Assembly: GCA_945787565.1 (NCBI GenBank)
Contig: CALZIE010000006.1
Coordinates: forward strand, 1-42,867
Direction of reading: 5' to 3'
Source: an uncultured Lachnospiraceae bacterium
GTDB taxonomy: Bacteria; Bacillota; Clostridia; Lachnospirales; Lachnospiraceae
DNA length: 42,867 nt
In this document: piece by piece, positions 33,139 through 42,395 of the stretch
Numbering within the stretch: the first letter of the stretch is position 1
Layout of the letters: every line of letters begins with the position of its first letter
Made by a program: the position numbers and the translations under genes
The notes under the pieces: generated by a model
What the model was told of the DNA's origin: nothing
The model's input: the letters and a program-made list of their open reading frames with translations, nothing else
Database searches by the model: none

Positions 33139-34215
33139 TTAATTTTCTTCCTGCATGTTGCTTAATTTTGCTGCCTGGTCTGCCGCTGTTAAGCTATCAA
33201 TGATTTCTTGTAAATCACCATTCATGATATCATCAAGACGGTGAGTTGTTAACTTGATTCTATGATCGGTACAACGTCCCTGTGGGAAGTTATAAGTACG
33301 GATCTTTTCAGAACGGTCACCAGTACCAACCTGTGACTTTCTTGCTGCCGCTTCCGCACTCTTCGCTTTTTCTAATTCTAATTCATATAACTTGCTTCGA
33401 AGTACTTTTAAAGCCTTATCTCTGTTCTTTAACTGAGATTTTTCATCCTGACAGGAGATTACAATACCTGTTGGGATATGTGTTAAACGAACTGCGGAGT
33501 CAGTTGTATTAACGCACTGTCCACCGTTACCGGAAGAACGGAATACGTCGAAACGACAATCGTTCATATCGATGTAAACATCTACTTCTTCTGCTTCTGG
33601 CATGATTGCTACGGTTACTGTAGATGTATGGATACGTCCACCAGACTCTGTTGCAGGAATACGCTGTACACGATGTACACCGCTTTCATATTTTAACTTG
33701 GAATAAGCGCCCTGACCTGTGATCATGAATACCGCTTCCTTGAAACCACCGATTCCATTTTCATTGATATTCATAAGCTCTGTCTTCCAACGCATGGTTT
33801 CTGCATACTTAGTATACATTCTGTATAATTCCGCTGCGAATAACGCTGCTTCATCACCGCCTGCGCCGGCTCTGATTTCCACGATAACGTTCTTGTCATC
33901 GTTAGGGTCCTTTGGAATTAATAAGATCTTTAATTCATTTTCAATGACTTCAAGGTTAGCCTTGCTTCCATTTAACTCTTCTTTCGCAAGTTCTCTTAAT
34001 TCCTCATCGCTTTCTTCTTCTAACATCTCTAAGCTGTCTTCGATGTTTTTCTTTGTTTCTTTGTATTCTAAGTATTTATCTACGATTGGGCTTAGATCAT
34101 TCTGTTCCTTCATTAACTTACGAAATCTCGCCTGATCGTTTGTTACCGTTGGTTCACTTAATTCATTCTGAATTTCCTGAAAACGGATCAGTAAATCTTC
34201 TAACTTGTCAAACAT
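33139..34215 (-). CDS. prfA: Peptide chain release factor 1
   Basis: Reads UAA and UAG stop codons and triggers peptide release. With the start at 34215, supported by a GGAGG ribosome binding site, the protein has 358 residues, the usual length. The anticodon-like P-A-T motif is at 187-189 and the catalytic GGQ at 231-233, in [20 protein letters not shown]. An extra in-frame ATG at 34236 would add seven residues without a ribosome binding site. It follows prmC, whose product methylates the GGQ glutamine, by 24 bases. Confidence 0.96.
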   Translation of the reverse strand: MFDKLEDLLIRFQEIQNELSEPTVTNDQARFRKLMKEQNDLSPIVDKYLEYKETKKNIEDSLEMLEEESDEELRELAKEELNGSKANLEVIENELKILLIPKDPNDDKNVIVEIRAGAGGDEAALFAAELYRMYTKYAETMRWKTELMNINENGIGGFKEAVFMITGQGAYSKLKYESGVHRVQRIPATESGGRIHTSTVTVAIMPEAEEVDVYIDMNDCRFDVFRSSGNGGQCVNTTDSAVRLTHIPTGIVISCQDEKSQLKNRDKALKVLRSKLYELELEKAKSAEAAARKSQVGTGDRSEKIRTYNFPQGRCTDHRIKLTTHRLDDIMNGDLQEIIDSLTAADQAAKLSNMQEEN

Positions 34216-34239
34216 GATATTTCCTCCATAAAACAATTC

Positions 34240-35085
34240 CTAGGATCTGAGCTGTGCCGTTACCACTCGGTCAAGTCCTGCATAGTCTTTTACGACACGT
34301 ATATTCTCAAATCCATTTTCCGCAAGCAGTTCTGAAACATCTTTTGCCTGCTCACATCCGATCTCTAAGAACAGCATTCCATTCTGAGTCAGATGATTCT
34401 TGGATTCCTTCGCAAGAATCCGATAAAACTTCAATCCGTCTTCATCCCCGTCAAGTGCACCTAACGGTTCGAAGTCCCTTACTTCAGGCATGAGACCTTT
34501 GATCACTTCCGTTTCAATATAAGGCGGATTCGATACAATAATATCATACTTTTCTTCAATATGCGTAAACATATTGCTATGAATAAACGAAATGTCTGCT
34601 TCGTTTTTTGCTGCATTTATCTTTGCAACTGCAAGTGCCTCTTCTGAAATATCGGCTGCTGCTGCGCTCTTAATCTGCCCTCTTTTTTTCAGGCTAATGA
34701 TAATGCATCCAGAACCGGTACACATATCGAGCACACTTTTTCCGGCACAGACTTTCTCTACTTCTTCTACTAAAATCTCGGTGTCCTGTCTTGGTATTAA
34801 AACCGCAGGACTTACCATAAAGTCAAGCCCCATGAATTCCTGATGTCCGGTAATATACTGAAGCGGCACATGGGTAGCACGCTTATCAATCAGTTCCATA
34901 TACTTCTCATATAAGGAGGCATCCATTTGCTCTCCTCCTCGAAAGAAGAATTCACTTCTTGTCAGTCCAGTTATCTCTTCTAACAGATACCAGGCATCTA
35001 ATCTAGCATTCAAAACGCCTGCCTGATGTAAAATAAGATCTCCTTTATCAAGGGCTTCCTTATATGTGCTTGCATTGCTTTCCAT
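34240..35085 (-). CDS. prmC: Release factor glutamine methyltransferase
   Basis: SAM-dependent N5-methylation of the GGQ glutamine of release factors. In 281 residues it has an N-terminal helical domain (1-80), PRQDTEILVE at 98-107, the SAM motif VLDMCTGSGCIIISL at 118-132 and the catalytic VSNPPYIE with NPPY at 186-189. Its ATG overlaps the stop codon of the DUF1385 gene by one base (TAATG), suggesting coupled translation, and prfA follows. This is the standard prmC-prfA partnership. Confidence 0.95.
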   Translation of the reverse strand: MESNASTYKEALDKGDLILHQAGVLNARLDAWYLLEEITGLTRSEFFFRGGEQMDASLYEKYMELIDKRATHVPLQYITGHQEFMGLDFMVSPAVLIPRQDTEILVEEVEKVCAGKSVLDMCTGSGCIIISLKKRGQIKSAAAADISEEALAVAKINAAKNEADISFIHSNMFTHIEEKYDIIVSNPPYIETEVIKGLMPEVRDFEPLGALDGDEDGLKFYRILAKESKNHLTQNGMLFLEIGCEQAKDVSELLAENGFENIRVVKDYAGLDRVVTAQLRS

Positions 35086-36164
35086 TATGCCGTTTCCTGT
35101 CCTTCTTTACTTTTAGAGTCAGAATGCTTCTTCTTCTGATTTCGAATGATTTCTTCTAACTCTTCCAATTCCGCATCTTCTTCAATCTCTTTATTAGTTT
35201 TTACCGCTTTCTCATTTTTACTACCAGCATCTGCGTTTTGTGAATCATTTTCAGCAGTCTTTGTATCTGAGAAATTATCCGCTATATACTGTTTCCAGTC
35301 AAATACGGATTCCACGGAACGGATTGCAACTTCAATCATCTGATCATCCGGCTCTTTTGTCGTAAGACCCTGTAACCATAGACCAGGACGGCTGATGATT
35401 CTTACAAATAAAGAATCGCTGCTTCCCGCAAGACGGATGAATTCATAGGATACCCCTGCCACAACTGGAACTAATAAAATACGGTAAACAATTCGAAGCA
35501 CCGGTGATTCTACATGGATAAACATAAAGAAGATGATGCTGATAAACATAACTAAGAACATAAAGCTTGTTCCGCATCGTTTGTGTTCTTTGCTAGAACG
35601 TCTTACATTCTCTACCGTTAGTTCAAGACCATGTTCAATACAGTTAATGGATTTATGCTCTGCTCCATGATACATAAAAAAGCGTTTAATATCAGGCATA
35701 AGGGATATCGCTAAAATATATCCGACAAACATTACGATACGAATTGCACCTTCAATCAGATTAAGCACCACCTGGGATTCAATGTGTTTCCCTAAAAACC
35801 GGGATGCAAAATAAGGGACAATCATAAAAATCCCAACCGCAAGTGCGACAGAAGTAAAGATCAATAAAAAGGTAGATAAAAATTCCTGTTTCTTTGTCTT
35901 TTCTTTCACTTCCCCTTCTTCTTCAAAAAAGCTGGAAGAATAGGTGAGGGTCTTGATTCCGATTGTCATGGATTCGATGAAAGCAGCAACTCCTCTTATA
36001 ATCGGAAACTTAAGTACCGGATACCGTTTCTGCAGACTGACATATTCATTCACCTGCACTTCAATTTCTTGGTCTGGCTTACGAACTGCAACAGCGTATT
36101 TATCGCCATTCTTCATCATAACGCCTTCCATTACAGCCTGGCCGCCTATTCCTGAAGACTTCAT
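35085..36164 (-). CDS. DUF1385 membrane protein (YqhQ-like)
   Basis: A 359-residue membrane protein of the DUF1385 family, usually between rpmE and prmC in Firmicutes. The N terminus SSGIGGQAVMEGVMMKNGDKYAVAVRKPD (3-31) and the internal MYHGAEHKSINCIEHG and RSSKEHKRCGTSFMFLVMF are family landmarks rich in conserved His, Cys and Glu. Four to five membrane helices lie between residues 95 and 250. The C-terminal tail (285-359) is soluble, charged and Glu/Lys-rich. Function unknown; the His/Cys motifs suggest metal binding. It sits between rpmE and prmC. Confidence 0.9.
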   Translation of the reverse strand: MKSSGIGGQAVMEGVMMKNGDKYAVAVRKPDQEIEVQVNEYVSLQKRYPVLKFPIIRGVAAFIESMTIGIKTLTYSSSFFEEEGEVKEKTKKQEFLSTFLLIFTSVALAVGIFMIVPYFASRFLGKHIESQVVLNLIEGAIRIVMFVGYILAISLMPDIKRFFMYHGAEHKSINCIEHGLELTVENVRRSSKEHKRCGTSFMFLVMFISIIFFMFIHVESPVLRIVYRILLVPVVAGVSYEFIRLAGSSDSLFVRIISRPGLWLQGLTTKEPDDQMIEVAIRSVESVFDWKQYIADNFSDTKTAENDSQNADAGSKNEKAVKTNKEIEEDAELEELEEIIRNQKKKHSDSKSKEGQETA

Positions 36165-36278
36165 CTCTTACCCCTCTTTTCTTTCGGTGACGAAATACAT
36201 ATATAGAATTCATCCTGTAAGGATGTCATTTTTTAATTAATCGAGAAATCACTCCGTGTTTTCCCGGAATTTAAAAAT

Positions 36279-36304
36279 AGGTTGAGATTATATAACCTCA
36301 ACCT
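36279..36304 (-). terminator. Terminator of rpmE
   Basis: AGGTTGAG (36279-36286) pairs with CTCAACCT (36297-36304) and is followed on the minus strand by ATTTTTAAA. It lies between rpmE and the DUF1385 gene. Confidence 0.6.
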
Positions 36305-36331
36305 GATTTTTATACTTTATTATCAATAAAA

Positions 36332-36538
36332 CTACTTATTACCTAAACCGTACTTACGATTGAATTTATCAATTGCACCACGAGCCTGAGCAGCTTTCTG
36401 CTGACCTGTGTAGAAAGAATGACACTTTGAACAAACTTCAACGTGGATTTCTTCCTTTGTGGAACCAGTTACGAATTCATTACCGCAGTTGCAGCTAACT
36501 TTTGCCTGGTAATATTTTGGCTGAATTGCTTCTTGCAT
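36332..36538 (-). CDS. rpmE: Ribosomal protein L31 (zinc type)
   Basis: Protein of the large ribosomal subunit. With the start at 36538, preceded by GAGAGGTG, it has 68 residues, the normal length. The zinc-binding cysteines are Cys16, Cys18, Cys36 and Cys39 (SCNCG and CSKCH), so this is the C+ form. An in-frame ATG at 36562 would add eight residues without a ribosome binding site. It is between rho and the DUF1385 gene, a conserved order. Confidence 0.95.
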   Translation of the reverse strand: MQEAIQPKYYQAKVSCNCGNEFVTGSTKEEIHVEVCSKCHSFYTGQQKAAQARGAIDKFNRKYGLGNK

Positions 36539-36658
36539 GTTTTTCACCTCTCTATATCCCATTTCTATGATAGTTCATCGAACAATTCCGATGAAACTTT
36601 TTCATTCAAATAAACAGCTTTCTCAGTATAACATATTATTTTCAAAAATGCAATACCC

Positions 36659-38461
36659 TTAAACAATTTTTGTCTTTTTAATAATCTCAATAAATTCCTT
36701 ATTATTCTTAGTCTGTAAAAATAAATTGATGATTCGCTCTACTGCTTCTTCACTCTTTGCACCATTGAATGCTTTTCTCATCAAATAATTCGCTTCCATC
36801 TCTTCTGGCGTTAACAGTAAATCATCTCTTCTTGTGCTGGACTTTGGAAGATCAATGGCCGGGAAGATTCTCTTTTCCGATAAACTTCGGTCAAGAACTA
36901 ATTCCATATTACCGGTCCCTTTGAATTCTTCGAATACTACATCATCCATACGGCTTCCGGTCTCTACTAATGCAGTTGCAAGAATGGTTAAGCTTCCGCC
37001 TTCTCTCATATTTCTTGCCGCACCAAAGAACTTCTTCGGCATATGGAGAGCTGCCGGGTCAAGACCACCGGAAAGCGTACGTCCACTAGCCTGTACGGTT
37101 AAGTTATACGCTCTTGCTAATCGTGTAATGCTGTCTAATAAGATTACCACTTCCTTTTTGTGCTCCACAAGACGTTTTGCACGTTCAATTACCATCTCAG
37201 ATACTCGTTTATGATTTTCTGGAAGCTCATCAAACGTAGAATAGATGACTTCCACATTATTTCCTTCAATTGATTCCTTGATATCCGTCACTTCTTCTGG
37301 ACGTTCGTCTATTAATAAAATGATCAGATGCATATCCGGATGATTCATTGTCATCGCCTTTGCAACCTGCTTTAATAATGTTGTCTTACCTGCCTTTGGC
37401 TGGGATACAATCATACCCCTCTGCCCTTTTCCGATTGGAGAAAAGATATCGACCATACGCATTGCCACACCGCATCCCGGTGTTTCTAAATGAATACGCT
37501 CATTTGGAAAGATTGGTGTTAAATCTTCAAACTTCTTACGCTTTAATGCTTCAGAAGGGTGCATGCCATTAATACTCTTTACATATAAAAGAGCACTGAA
37601 CTTCTCATTCTGATTCCGCACCTTTGTATTTCCAACAATAATATCGCCGGTTTTTAAATTCAGTCGTCGAATCTGTGCTGGAGATACATAAACATCGTTT
37701 TCTCCCGGAAGGAAATTGTCACAGCGAATAAATCCATAACCTTCACCTAATACTTCTAAGATTCCTTCTTTGGTTTCCCCGCTGTCAAGCTGTCCCATAT
37801 CATTAGAACTTACATTGCTTCTATTATTATTTTCATCTCGATTAAAATTATCCCCACGATTATTGTCTATCTTTGTTTCCATTCTATTCATCTCATTCTT
37901 TACTGTATCTGGCGTATTGTATTCCGTCCTCATTCTCTGAATTCTCGGACGATTTCCTTTGTCTGCAGACGTATTCCCCGATGGGTCATATTGACGTGGT
38001 CTAAAACCTTGATTTGTATTCAGATTAACATTTCCATTGATATTTGAATGTGAATTAGCATTAAAATTTGGATTGCTGTTAAAATTACTATTTAAATTTA
38101 AATTACTATTTGAATTTGGATTGCTATTTAAGCTTGAATTTATATTTGAATTAGTATTACTACTGTTATTTGTATTTGTATTTAAATTAGTATTTGATCT
38201 AAAATCTTTATTATTCTCTTTTAATTGTTTCTCTTTTGAGAGACTTTCTCTTGATTGGTTTTCTGTGGACGGCATCTCCGCTTGGACTGGCGGCATGACT
38301 TTTATGTCCTCTTTTTTCTTTTCCTTCGGAACGTTTTTCACATCCTCGGATTCCACCTTATCGTGTTGCAGCAAGACTTCGATTAGTTCCTGTTTTCTAA
38401 GTGCTGATACACTTTTGATTCCCCTCTCTTTTGCAAGCTCCTTTAACGCTGCTAATGACAT
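36659..38461 (-). CDS. rho: Transcription termination factor Rho with an Asn-rich insert
   Basis: Hexameric RNA helicase that ends transcription. The 600-residue chain has an N-terminal Rho_N helix-loop domain (2-32), an acidic-basic linker (34-85), a low-complexity insert (about 88-222), the RNA-binding cold-shock domain (from about 230, GYGFIRCDN at 241-249), and the ATPase core with SQPKAGKTTLLKQV (Walker A), LLIDERPEEVTDI and VVILLDSITRLARAYN. Between residues 89 and 150 about 29 of 62 positions are Asn, mostly every second residue (N-x-N-x), a composition like prion-forming proteins and like the insert of Clostridium botulinum Rho. No good Shine-Dalgarno precedes the ATG; an in-frame TAA lies just upstream. 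Length is above the usual 420 because of the insert. Confidence 0.95.
   Translation of the reverse strand: MSLAALKELAKERGIKSVSALRKQELIEVLLQHDKVESEDVKNVPKEKKKEDIKVMPPVQAEMPSTENQSRESLSKEKQLKENNKDFRSNTNLNTNTNNSSNTNSNINSSLNSNPNSNSNLNLNSNFNSNPNFNANSHSNINGNVNLNTNQGFRPRQYDPSGNTSADKGNRPRIQRMRTEYNTPDTVKNEMNRMETKIDNNRGDNFNRDENNNRSNVSSNDMGQLDSGETKEGILEVLGEGYGFIRCDNFLPGENDVYVSPAQIRRLNLKTGDIIVGNTKVRNQNEKFSALLYVKSINGMHPSEALKRKKFEDLTPIFPNERIHLETPGCGVAMRMVDIFSPIGKGQRGMIVSQPKAGKTTLLKQVAKAMTMNHPDMHLIILLIDERPEEVTDIKESIEGNNVEVIYSTFDELPENHKRVSEMVIERAKRLVEHKKEVVILLDSITRLARAYNLTVQASGRTLSGGLDPAALHMPKKFFGAARNMREGGSLTILATALVETGSRMDDVVFEEFKGTGNMELVLDRSLSEKRIFPAIDLPKSSTRRDDLLLTPEEMEANYLMRKAFNGAKSEEAVERIINLFLQTKNNKEFIEIIKKTKIV
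38012..38196 (-). repeat. N-x codon microsatellite inside rho
   Basis: The region coding for rho residues about 89-150 is a run of six-base units, mostly AAT plus one variable codon, reading Asn at nearly every second residue. Such repeats change length by slippage. It is in frame and all units keep the reading frame, so selection to preserve the frame is likely. Confidence 0.8.
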
Positions 38462-38654
38462 CTTCTCATATTGGGATCCTTAACCCACTGAGCAAGGCCA
38501 GGGATCGAATCTACCCTATTCTTTTAGACTCTGAGGATTTTTAATCGGAAATGATTTAGACTTTTTTATTTTTATTTTAATTTAAGACTGTCTATGATTT
38601 TATATGTTCTTTTTTGTTGTAATTCCGAATATGTAAGACAATTTCATCCTTTTT

Positions 38655-38660
38655 ATTATA
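38655..38660 (-). promoter_or_regulatory. Possible -10 element of the rho promoter
   Basis: TATAAT on the minus strand (38655-38660) is the best -10 box upstream of rho; no good -35 is visible at 16-18 bases. It would give a leader of about 185 bases, unusually long. Of the 38462-38929 gap, the rho side otherwise holds only A/T-rich sequence and the tRNA-like fragment described under rejected observations. Confidence 0.35.
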
Positions 38661-38775
38661 CACTATTCCATTTAGAAAAAAAAGCATTTTCTTAATTTCA
38701 CACTTCATGTACCGGGGAAAGTCTCCATTTTGCGTTTGCTACTTTTCAATCCTTCCTTATTTTCCATCATCTTAC

Positions 38776-38804
38776 TTGATTTCACTCCAGTACGGTGTTA
38801 TGAT
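38776..38804 (+). promoter_or_regulatory. Promoter of malic enzyme
   Basis: TTGATT (38776-38781) and TATGAT (38799-38804) are 17 bases apart. The leader is about 120 bases long and no clear terminator hairpin is seen in it. Confidence 0.55.
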
Positions 38805-38929
38805 ATTTCATGATTATTAGGTACACAATAATAGTACTTACGCGAACTAGGAAATAACTTTATTTTTTGGAAACATGATACTTTGTTTACATAAGCAAAA
38901 CATCCAAACACAACTTTAAGGAGGACATC

Positions 38930-40078
38930 ATGACACTGAATGAAAAAGCATTACAACTACACGAAGAGTGGAACGGCAAATTAGAGACCGTTGCAAAATG
39001 CCATGTCAAATCAAGAGAGGATTTAGCACTTGCCTACACACCCGGCGTTGCAGAACCTTGTAAGGTCATCGCAAAGGATCCGGATGCCGCTTACCGCTAT
39101 ACGATTAAATCCAACACGGTTGCAGTAATCAGCGACGGAAGCGCAGTCCTAGGACTTGGCAATATCGGAGCAAAAGCTGCCATGCCAGTTATGGAAGGTA
39201 AATGTGTCCTCTTCAAAGAATTTGGCAATGTGAATGCATTTCCAATCTGCCTAGATACTCAGGATACCGAAGAAATCATTAAGACAATCGTTAATATCGC
39301 TCCTGCATTTGGTGGCATTAACTTAGAAGACATCTCCGCACCAAGATGCTTTGAAATCGAATCAAGATTAAAAGAGCTTTTAGATATCCCAGTCTTTCAT
39401 GATGACCAGCACGGTACTGCAATCGTTGTTCTTGCCGGCATTATCAATGCTTTAAAAGTAACCGGAAAGAAAAAAGAAGAATGTAAGATTGTTGTAAATG
39501 GCGCTGGTTCTGCAGGAATTGCAATCAGCAAGCTCCTATTAAATTATGGCTTTAAACACCTGACCTTATGCGACCGTTCCGGTATTTTATCAAAAGAAAC
39601 ACCTGATTTAAACTGGATGCAGAAAGAAATGATGGAAATTACGAACTTAGAAGGTACGAATGGAACTCTTGCAGACGCATTAAAGGGCGCTGATATCTTT
39701 GTTGGTGTTTCCGCACCAAATATTGTGACAAAGGAAATGGTTGCTTCCATGAATAAGGACTCCATTCTATTTGCAATGGCGAACCCAGTTCCTGAGATCA
39801 TGCCAGACGTTGCAAAAGAAGCAGGAGCCAAAGTAGTCGGTACCGGAAGAAGCGACTTCCCAAATCAGGTAAACAATGTAGTCGCATTCCCTGGTATCTT
39901 CAAAGGTGCCTTAGAAGGACGTGCCACTCAGATCACCGAAGAAATGAAGCTTGCTGCTGCAAAAGCGATTGCAGCTCTAGTAAGCGATGAAGAATTAAAT
40001 GAGAACTTCATTATGCCAGAAGCATTCGACCCAAGAGTATGTGAAGTTGTAAGCAATGCAGTTAAGGAGCTTATCTAA
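38930..40078 (+). CDS. Malic enzyme, single-domain (MaeB/YtsJ type)
   Basis: Oxidative decarboxylation of malate to pyruvate, linking C4 acids to pyruvate and giving NADH or NADPH. At 382 residues it lacks the C-terminal phosphotransacetylase domain of E. coli MaeB. Landmarks are AYTPGVAEPCKVIAKDP (36-52), SDGSAVLGLGNIGAKAAMPVMEGK, PVFHDDQHGTAIVVLAGIINA and a Rossmann domain with VVNGAGSAGIAISKLLL. An AAGGAGG ribosome binding site precedes the ATG. Cofactor preference cannot be read safely from sequence. The radical SAM gene begins four bases after the stop. Confidence 0.93.
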   Translation: MTLNEKALQLHEEWNGKLETVAKCHVKSREDLALAYTPGVAEPCKVIAKDPDAAYRYTIKSNTVAVISDGSAVLGLGNIGAKAAMPVMEGKCVLFKEFGNVNAFPICLDTQDTEEIIKTIVNIAPAFGGINLEDISAPRCFEIESRLKELLDIPVFHDDQHGTAIVVLAGIINALKVTGKKKEECKIVVNGAGSAGIAISKLLLNYGFKHLTLCDRSGILSKETPDLNWMQKEMMEITNLEGTNGTLADALKGADIFVGVSAPNIVTKEMVASMNKDSILFAMANPVPEIMPDVAKEAGAKVVGTGRSDFPNQVNNVVAFPGIFKGALEGRATQITEEMKLAAAKAIAALVSDEELNENFIMPEAFDPRVCEVVSNAVKELI

Positions 40079-40082
40079 GTAA

Positions 40083-41039
40083 ATGATGAAATGGAATGAC
40101 AAACGGTATCACTCACTGGATTATGATTTAAAAAAACGATTCGGGCAAAAAGTATATAAAGTTTCCCTGGATGCAGGATTTACCTGTCCAAACCGAGACG
40201 GCAAGATTGGAACGGGTGGCTGTATCTTCTGTTCCGAAGGAGGAAGCGGCGATTTCGCCTCTTCCCATATGCAGTCTATTACAGAGCAGATTGAAGAAGG
40301 CAAGAAACGGGTACGAAAAAAAACAAATGAAAATGCCTTTATTGCTTATTTTCAGGCATTTACCAACACTTATGGTCCTGTTTCCTATCTTCGGGAGATT
40401 TTTACCGAAGCCATCAAACATCCGGATATTGTGGCAATATCCATCGCCACCCGCCCTGACTGCCTTCCGGATGATGTAATTGATCTGCTTACGGAATTAA
40501 ATCAGATTAAGCCAGTCTTTATTGAACTTGGCTTTCAGACTTCCAACGAAAAAACGGCACTACTCATTCGTCGCGGCTATGATAACGCCGTATTAGAAGA
40601 GGCCGTGAAGAAGCTAAATGCCGCTTCGATACCAGTCATCCTCCATATCATCTTAGGACTTCCTTACGAAACAAAAGAGGACATTCGAAATACCATTCAG
40701 TACGTGTGCAACTTAAACATTTCTGGATTAAAATTGCAGCTGATGCACATATTAAAAAATACAGAACTGGCAGATCTTTACGAAAGCCACCCCGAGATTT
40801 TTCATATGATGGATTTCGAAACTTATATTGATATGCTGATCGAATGCATAAGCATAATCCCGGAACACATTGTGTTGCACCGGATTACCGGTGACGGGCC
40901 GAAGAACTTGCTTATCGCCCCTCTATGGAGCGGTGATAAAAAACGTGTCTTTAACACGATACAAATGGAATTAGCCAGACGAGACATCTGGCAAGGAAAG
41001 GGGATTTTGCATGCAGTCAGAAACACTGATGCTTTATAA
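40083..41039 (+). CDS. YhcC-type radical SAM protein (TIGR01212)
   Basis: A radical SAM enzyme of the YhcC group, 318 residues. The 4Fe-4S motif is in FTCPNRDGKIGTGGCIFCSEGG with Cys35, Cys47 and Cys50, a long-spaced form characteristic of this group. Other family segments are FQAFTNTYGP, ISIATRPDCLPDDV, VFIELGFQTSNEKT, LGLPYET and GLKLQLMHILKNTEL. The substrate is not established. ATG 40083 or the next ATG at 40086 could be the start; AAGGAG is 13-16 bases upstream. The end overlaps the DUF4364 gene by 29 bases, a sign of coupled expression. Confidence 0.92.
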   Translation: MMKWNDKRYHSLDYDLKKRFGQKVYKVSLDAGFTCPNRDGKIGTGGCIFCSEGGSGDFASSHMQSITEQIEEGKKRVRKKTNENAFIAYFQAFTNTYGPVSYLREIFTEAIKHPDIVAISIATRPDCLPDDVIDLLTELNQIKPVFIELGFQTSNEKTALLIRRGYDNAVLEEAVKKLNAASIPVILHIILGLPYETKEDIRNTIQYVCNLNISGLKLQLMHILKNTELADLYESHPEIFHMMDFETYIDMLIECISIIPEHIVLHRITGDGPKNLLIAPLWSGDKKRVFNTIQMELARRDIWQGKGILHAVRNTDAL

Positions 41040-41535
41040 ACTGATTATACTCTATATCTTAGACCGTGTAGACTTTCCAATCACAAACGGACAGCTCACG
41101 AACTTTATCTTAGAAAAAGAGTATACAAATTATTTTAATATACAGCAGGCCATCTCAGAGCTAGTAGATGATCAATTCATTACTGGTGAGACCATACGTA
41201 ATAGCTCTCTTTATCAGATTACCGATGCCGGTCACGAGACACTCTCTTTCTTCACTACCACGATTTCTGCTGCTATCCGTGAAGAGATCGATACGTACTT
41301 AAAAGACCACAAATACAGTCTTCGAGAAGAAGTATCCACACTTGCGGATTACTACGAAAAGAAGAAAGATGAATATGTGGCCAGACTTCGTGTCATGGAA
41401 CGTGACAGCGCCATCATTGACTTAAGCCTTTCTGTTCCAACAGAAACCGAAGCCAATGTTGTGTGTAACAACTGGAAGAAGAAAAGTTCTGATATCTACG
41501 CTTATGTCGTATCCACGTTAATGTCGGACGAATAG
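41011..41535 (+). CDS. DUF4364 family protein
   Basis: A 174-residue soluble protein of the DUF4364 family, widespread in Clostridia. It has a winged-helix-like N-terminal half (LYKLIILYILDRVDFPITNGQLTNFILEKEYTNYFNIQQAISELVDDQFITGE), and a C-terminal half with alternating charged helices and a final strand pair. The winged-helix look suggests DNA binding, but this is inference. It overlaps the preceding gene by 29 bases and has a GGGGA ribosome binding site. A terminator overlaps its stop codon. Confidence 0.88.
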   Translation: MQSETLMLYKLIILYILDRVDFPITNGQLTNFILEKEYTNYFNIQQAISELVDDQFITGETIRNSSLYQITDAGHETLSFFTTTISAAIREEIDTYLKDHKYSLREEVSTLADYYEKKKDEYVARLRVMERDSAIIDLSLSVPTETEANVVCNNWKKKSSDIYAYVVSTLMSDE

Positions 41536-41565
41536 GAGCACTTACTTTTGCTCCTATTTTTAATT
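41532..41565 (+). terminator. Terminator of the malic enzyme-DUF4364 unit
   Basis: ATAGGAGC (41532-41539) pairs with GCTCCTAT (41550-41557) and is followed by a T-run. It begins inside the DUF4364 stop codon. The rest of the 179-base gap before the HIT gene shows nothing definite. Confidence 0.7.
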
Positions 41566-41714
41566 TTTTAGTTTCACTAACGCACAAATCCATTTTTACT
41601 ACCGCATAAAATATGATTCGCAGATTATATCATTTTCTGCGAGATGCTGCCGAGTACCAACAGATGCAGTTCATATTTTATATAGATTAAAAGACAACTT
41701 AAGGAGGCAACCAT

Positions 41715-42134
41715 ATGTTTGACCCAAATTGCGCATACTGTGCAGAAGGCGAATTAGTCGCTAAATTCGGTATTAAAATCTGTGAATTACCAGCTACAAA
41801 AGTATACTTATTTAAGGAACAGAGCCACAAAGGAAGAGTGATCTTAGCAAGCAAATTCCATGTAAGCGAGATGACAGCTCTTTCTGACGAAGAGAGAAAT
41901 GCTTTCTTTGCAGATGTGAATCATGTAGCGAATGCGCTTCATGCCGCATTCCATCCAGATAAAATCAACTACGGTGCTTACGGTGACACTGGATGTCATC
42001 TTCACTTCCACCTTGTTCCAAAATACAAGGACGAATTCGAATGGGGCGGCACTTTCGCTATGGACCCTAAGCAGAAAACCCTCACCGACGCCGAGTATTC
42101 CGAACTCATCGAAGCGATCAAGAAGCATCTGTAG
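41715..42134 (+). CDS. HIT family nucleotide-binding hydrolase
   Basis: A histidine-triad protein of 139 residues, probably a purine nucleoside phosphoramidase or dinucleotide hydrolase of broad specificity. The HIT motif HLHFHLVP is at 95-102 (His95, His97, His99), and an N-terminal CxxC (Cys6, Cys9) with a later His may bind zinc, as in many bacterial HIT proteins. The ATG has an AAGGAGG ribosome binding site. It is the last intact gene on the plus strand; a long inverted repeat starts 21 bases after its stop. Confidence 0.93.
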   Translation: MFDPNCAYCAEGELVAKFGIKICELPATKVYLFKEQSHKGRVILASKFHVSEMTALSDEERNAFFADVNHVANALHAAFHPDKINYGAYGDTGCHLHFHLVPKYKDEFEWGGTFAMDPKQKTLTDAEYSELIEAIKKHL

Positions 42135-42155
42135 GAGATAGAGAGGCATAGAGAG

Positions 42156-42362
42156 AATGCCAAAGGAAGGGCCGGAGGACAGGCGGGATTTTATTATTCC
42201 AATGTTCGGACGCGAAACGGACACCAGAGAGGACAAGTTTTTGCCTATCAGACAGGAAACCACTGCCTGCTATTCAAAAACTTGTCCTCTCCGCTGTTCG
42301 TTTCGAGCCGGACATTCGGAATAATAAAATCCCGCCTGCCCTCCGGCCCTTCCTTCGGCATT
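42156..42362. repeat. Very long inverted repeat with 88-base arms
   Basis: Left arm 42156-42243 and right arm 42275-42362 are complementary with about nine differences (seven substitutions, two compensating one-base gaps), around a 31-base loop. The arms share segments such as GAAGGGCCGGAGG and GGGATTTTATTATTCC. It starts just after the HIT gene. No target-site duplication or transposase gene is seen. It might be a MITE-like or REP-like element, a remnant of a mobile element, or a very stable structured RNA; transcription through it would give a long stem. Confidence 0.85.
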
Positions 42363-42393
42363 ACCATGCGTTTCAAACCCAGAAACGCATGGT
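42363..42393. repeat. Second hairpin abutting the long inverted repeat
   Basis: ACCATGCGTTT (42363-42373) pairs perfectly with AAACGCATGGT (42383-42393) across a nine-base loop. It begins directly at the last base of the long inverted repeat. Confidence 0.7.
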
Positions 42394-42395
42394 GT

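Noticed and set aside
38037..38483. Plus-strand open frame of 148 codons opposite the start of rho.
   Set aside because: It is the complement of the Asn-rich codon repeat, giving a biased Phe/Leu protein with no ribosome binding site. A shadow of rho.
38462..38520. A tRNA-like fragment upstream of rho: GATTCGATCCC and GCTCAGTGGGTTA resemble T-arm and D-arm sequences on the minus strand.
   Set aside because: The order is wrong, no acceptor or anticodon stem can be folded, and the two parts are too close. It is more likely chance or an old tRNA remnant; I would not annotate it.
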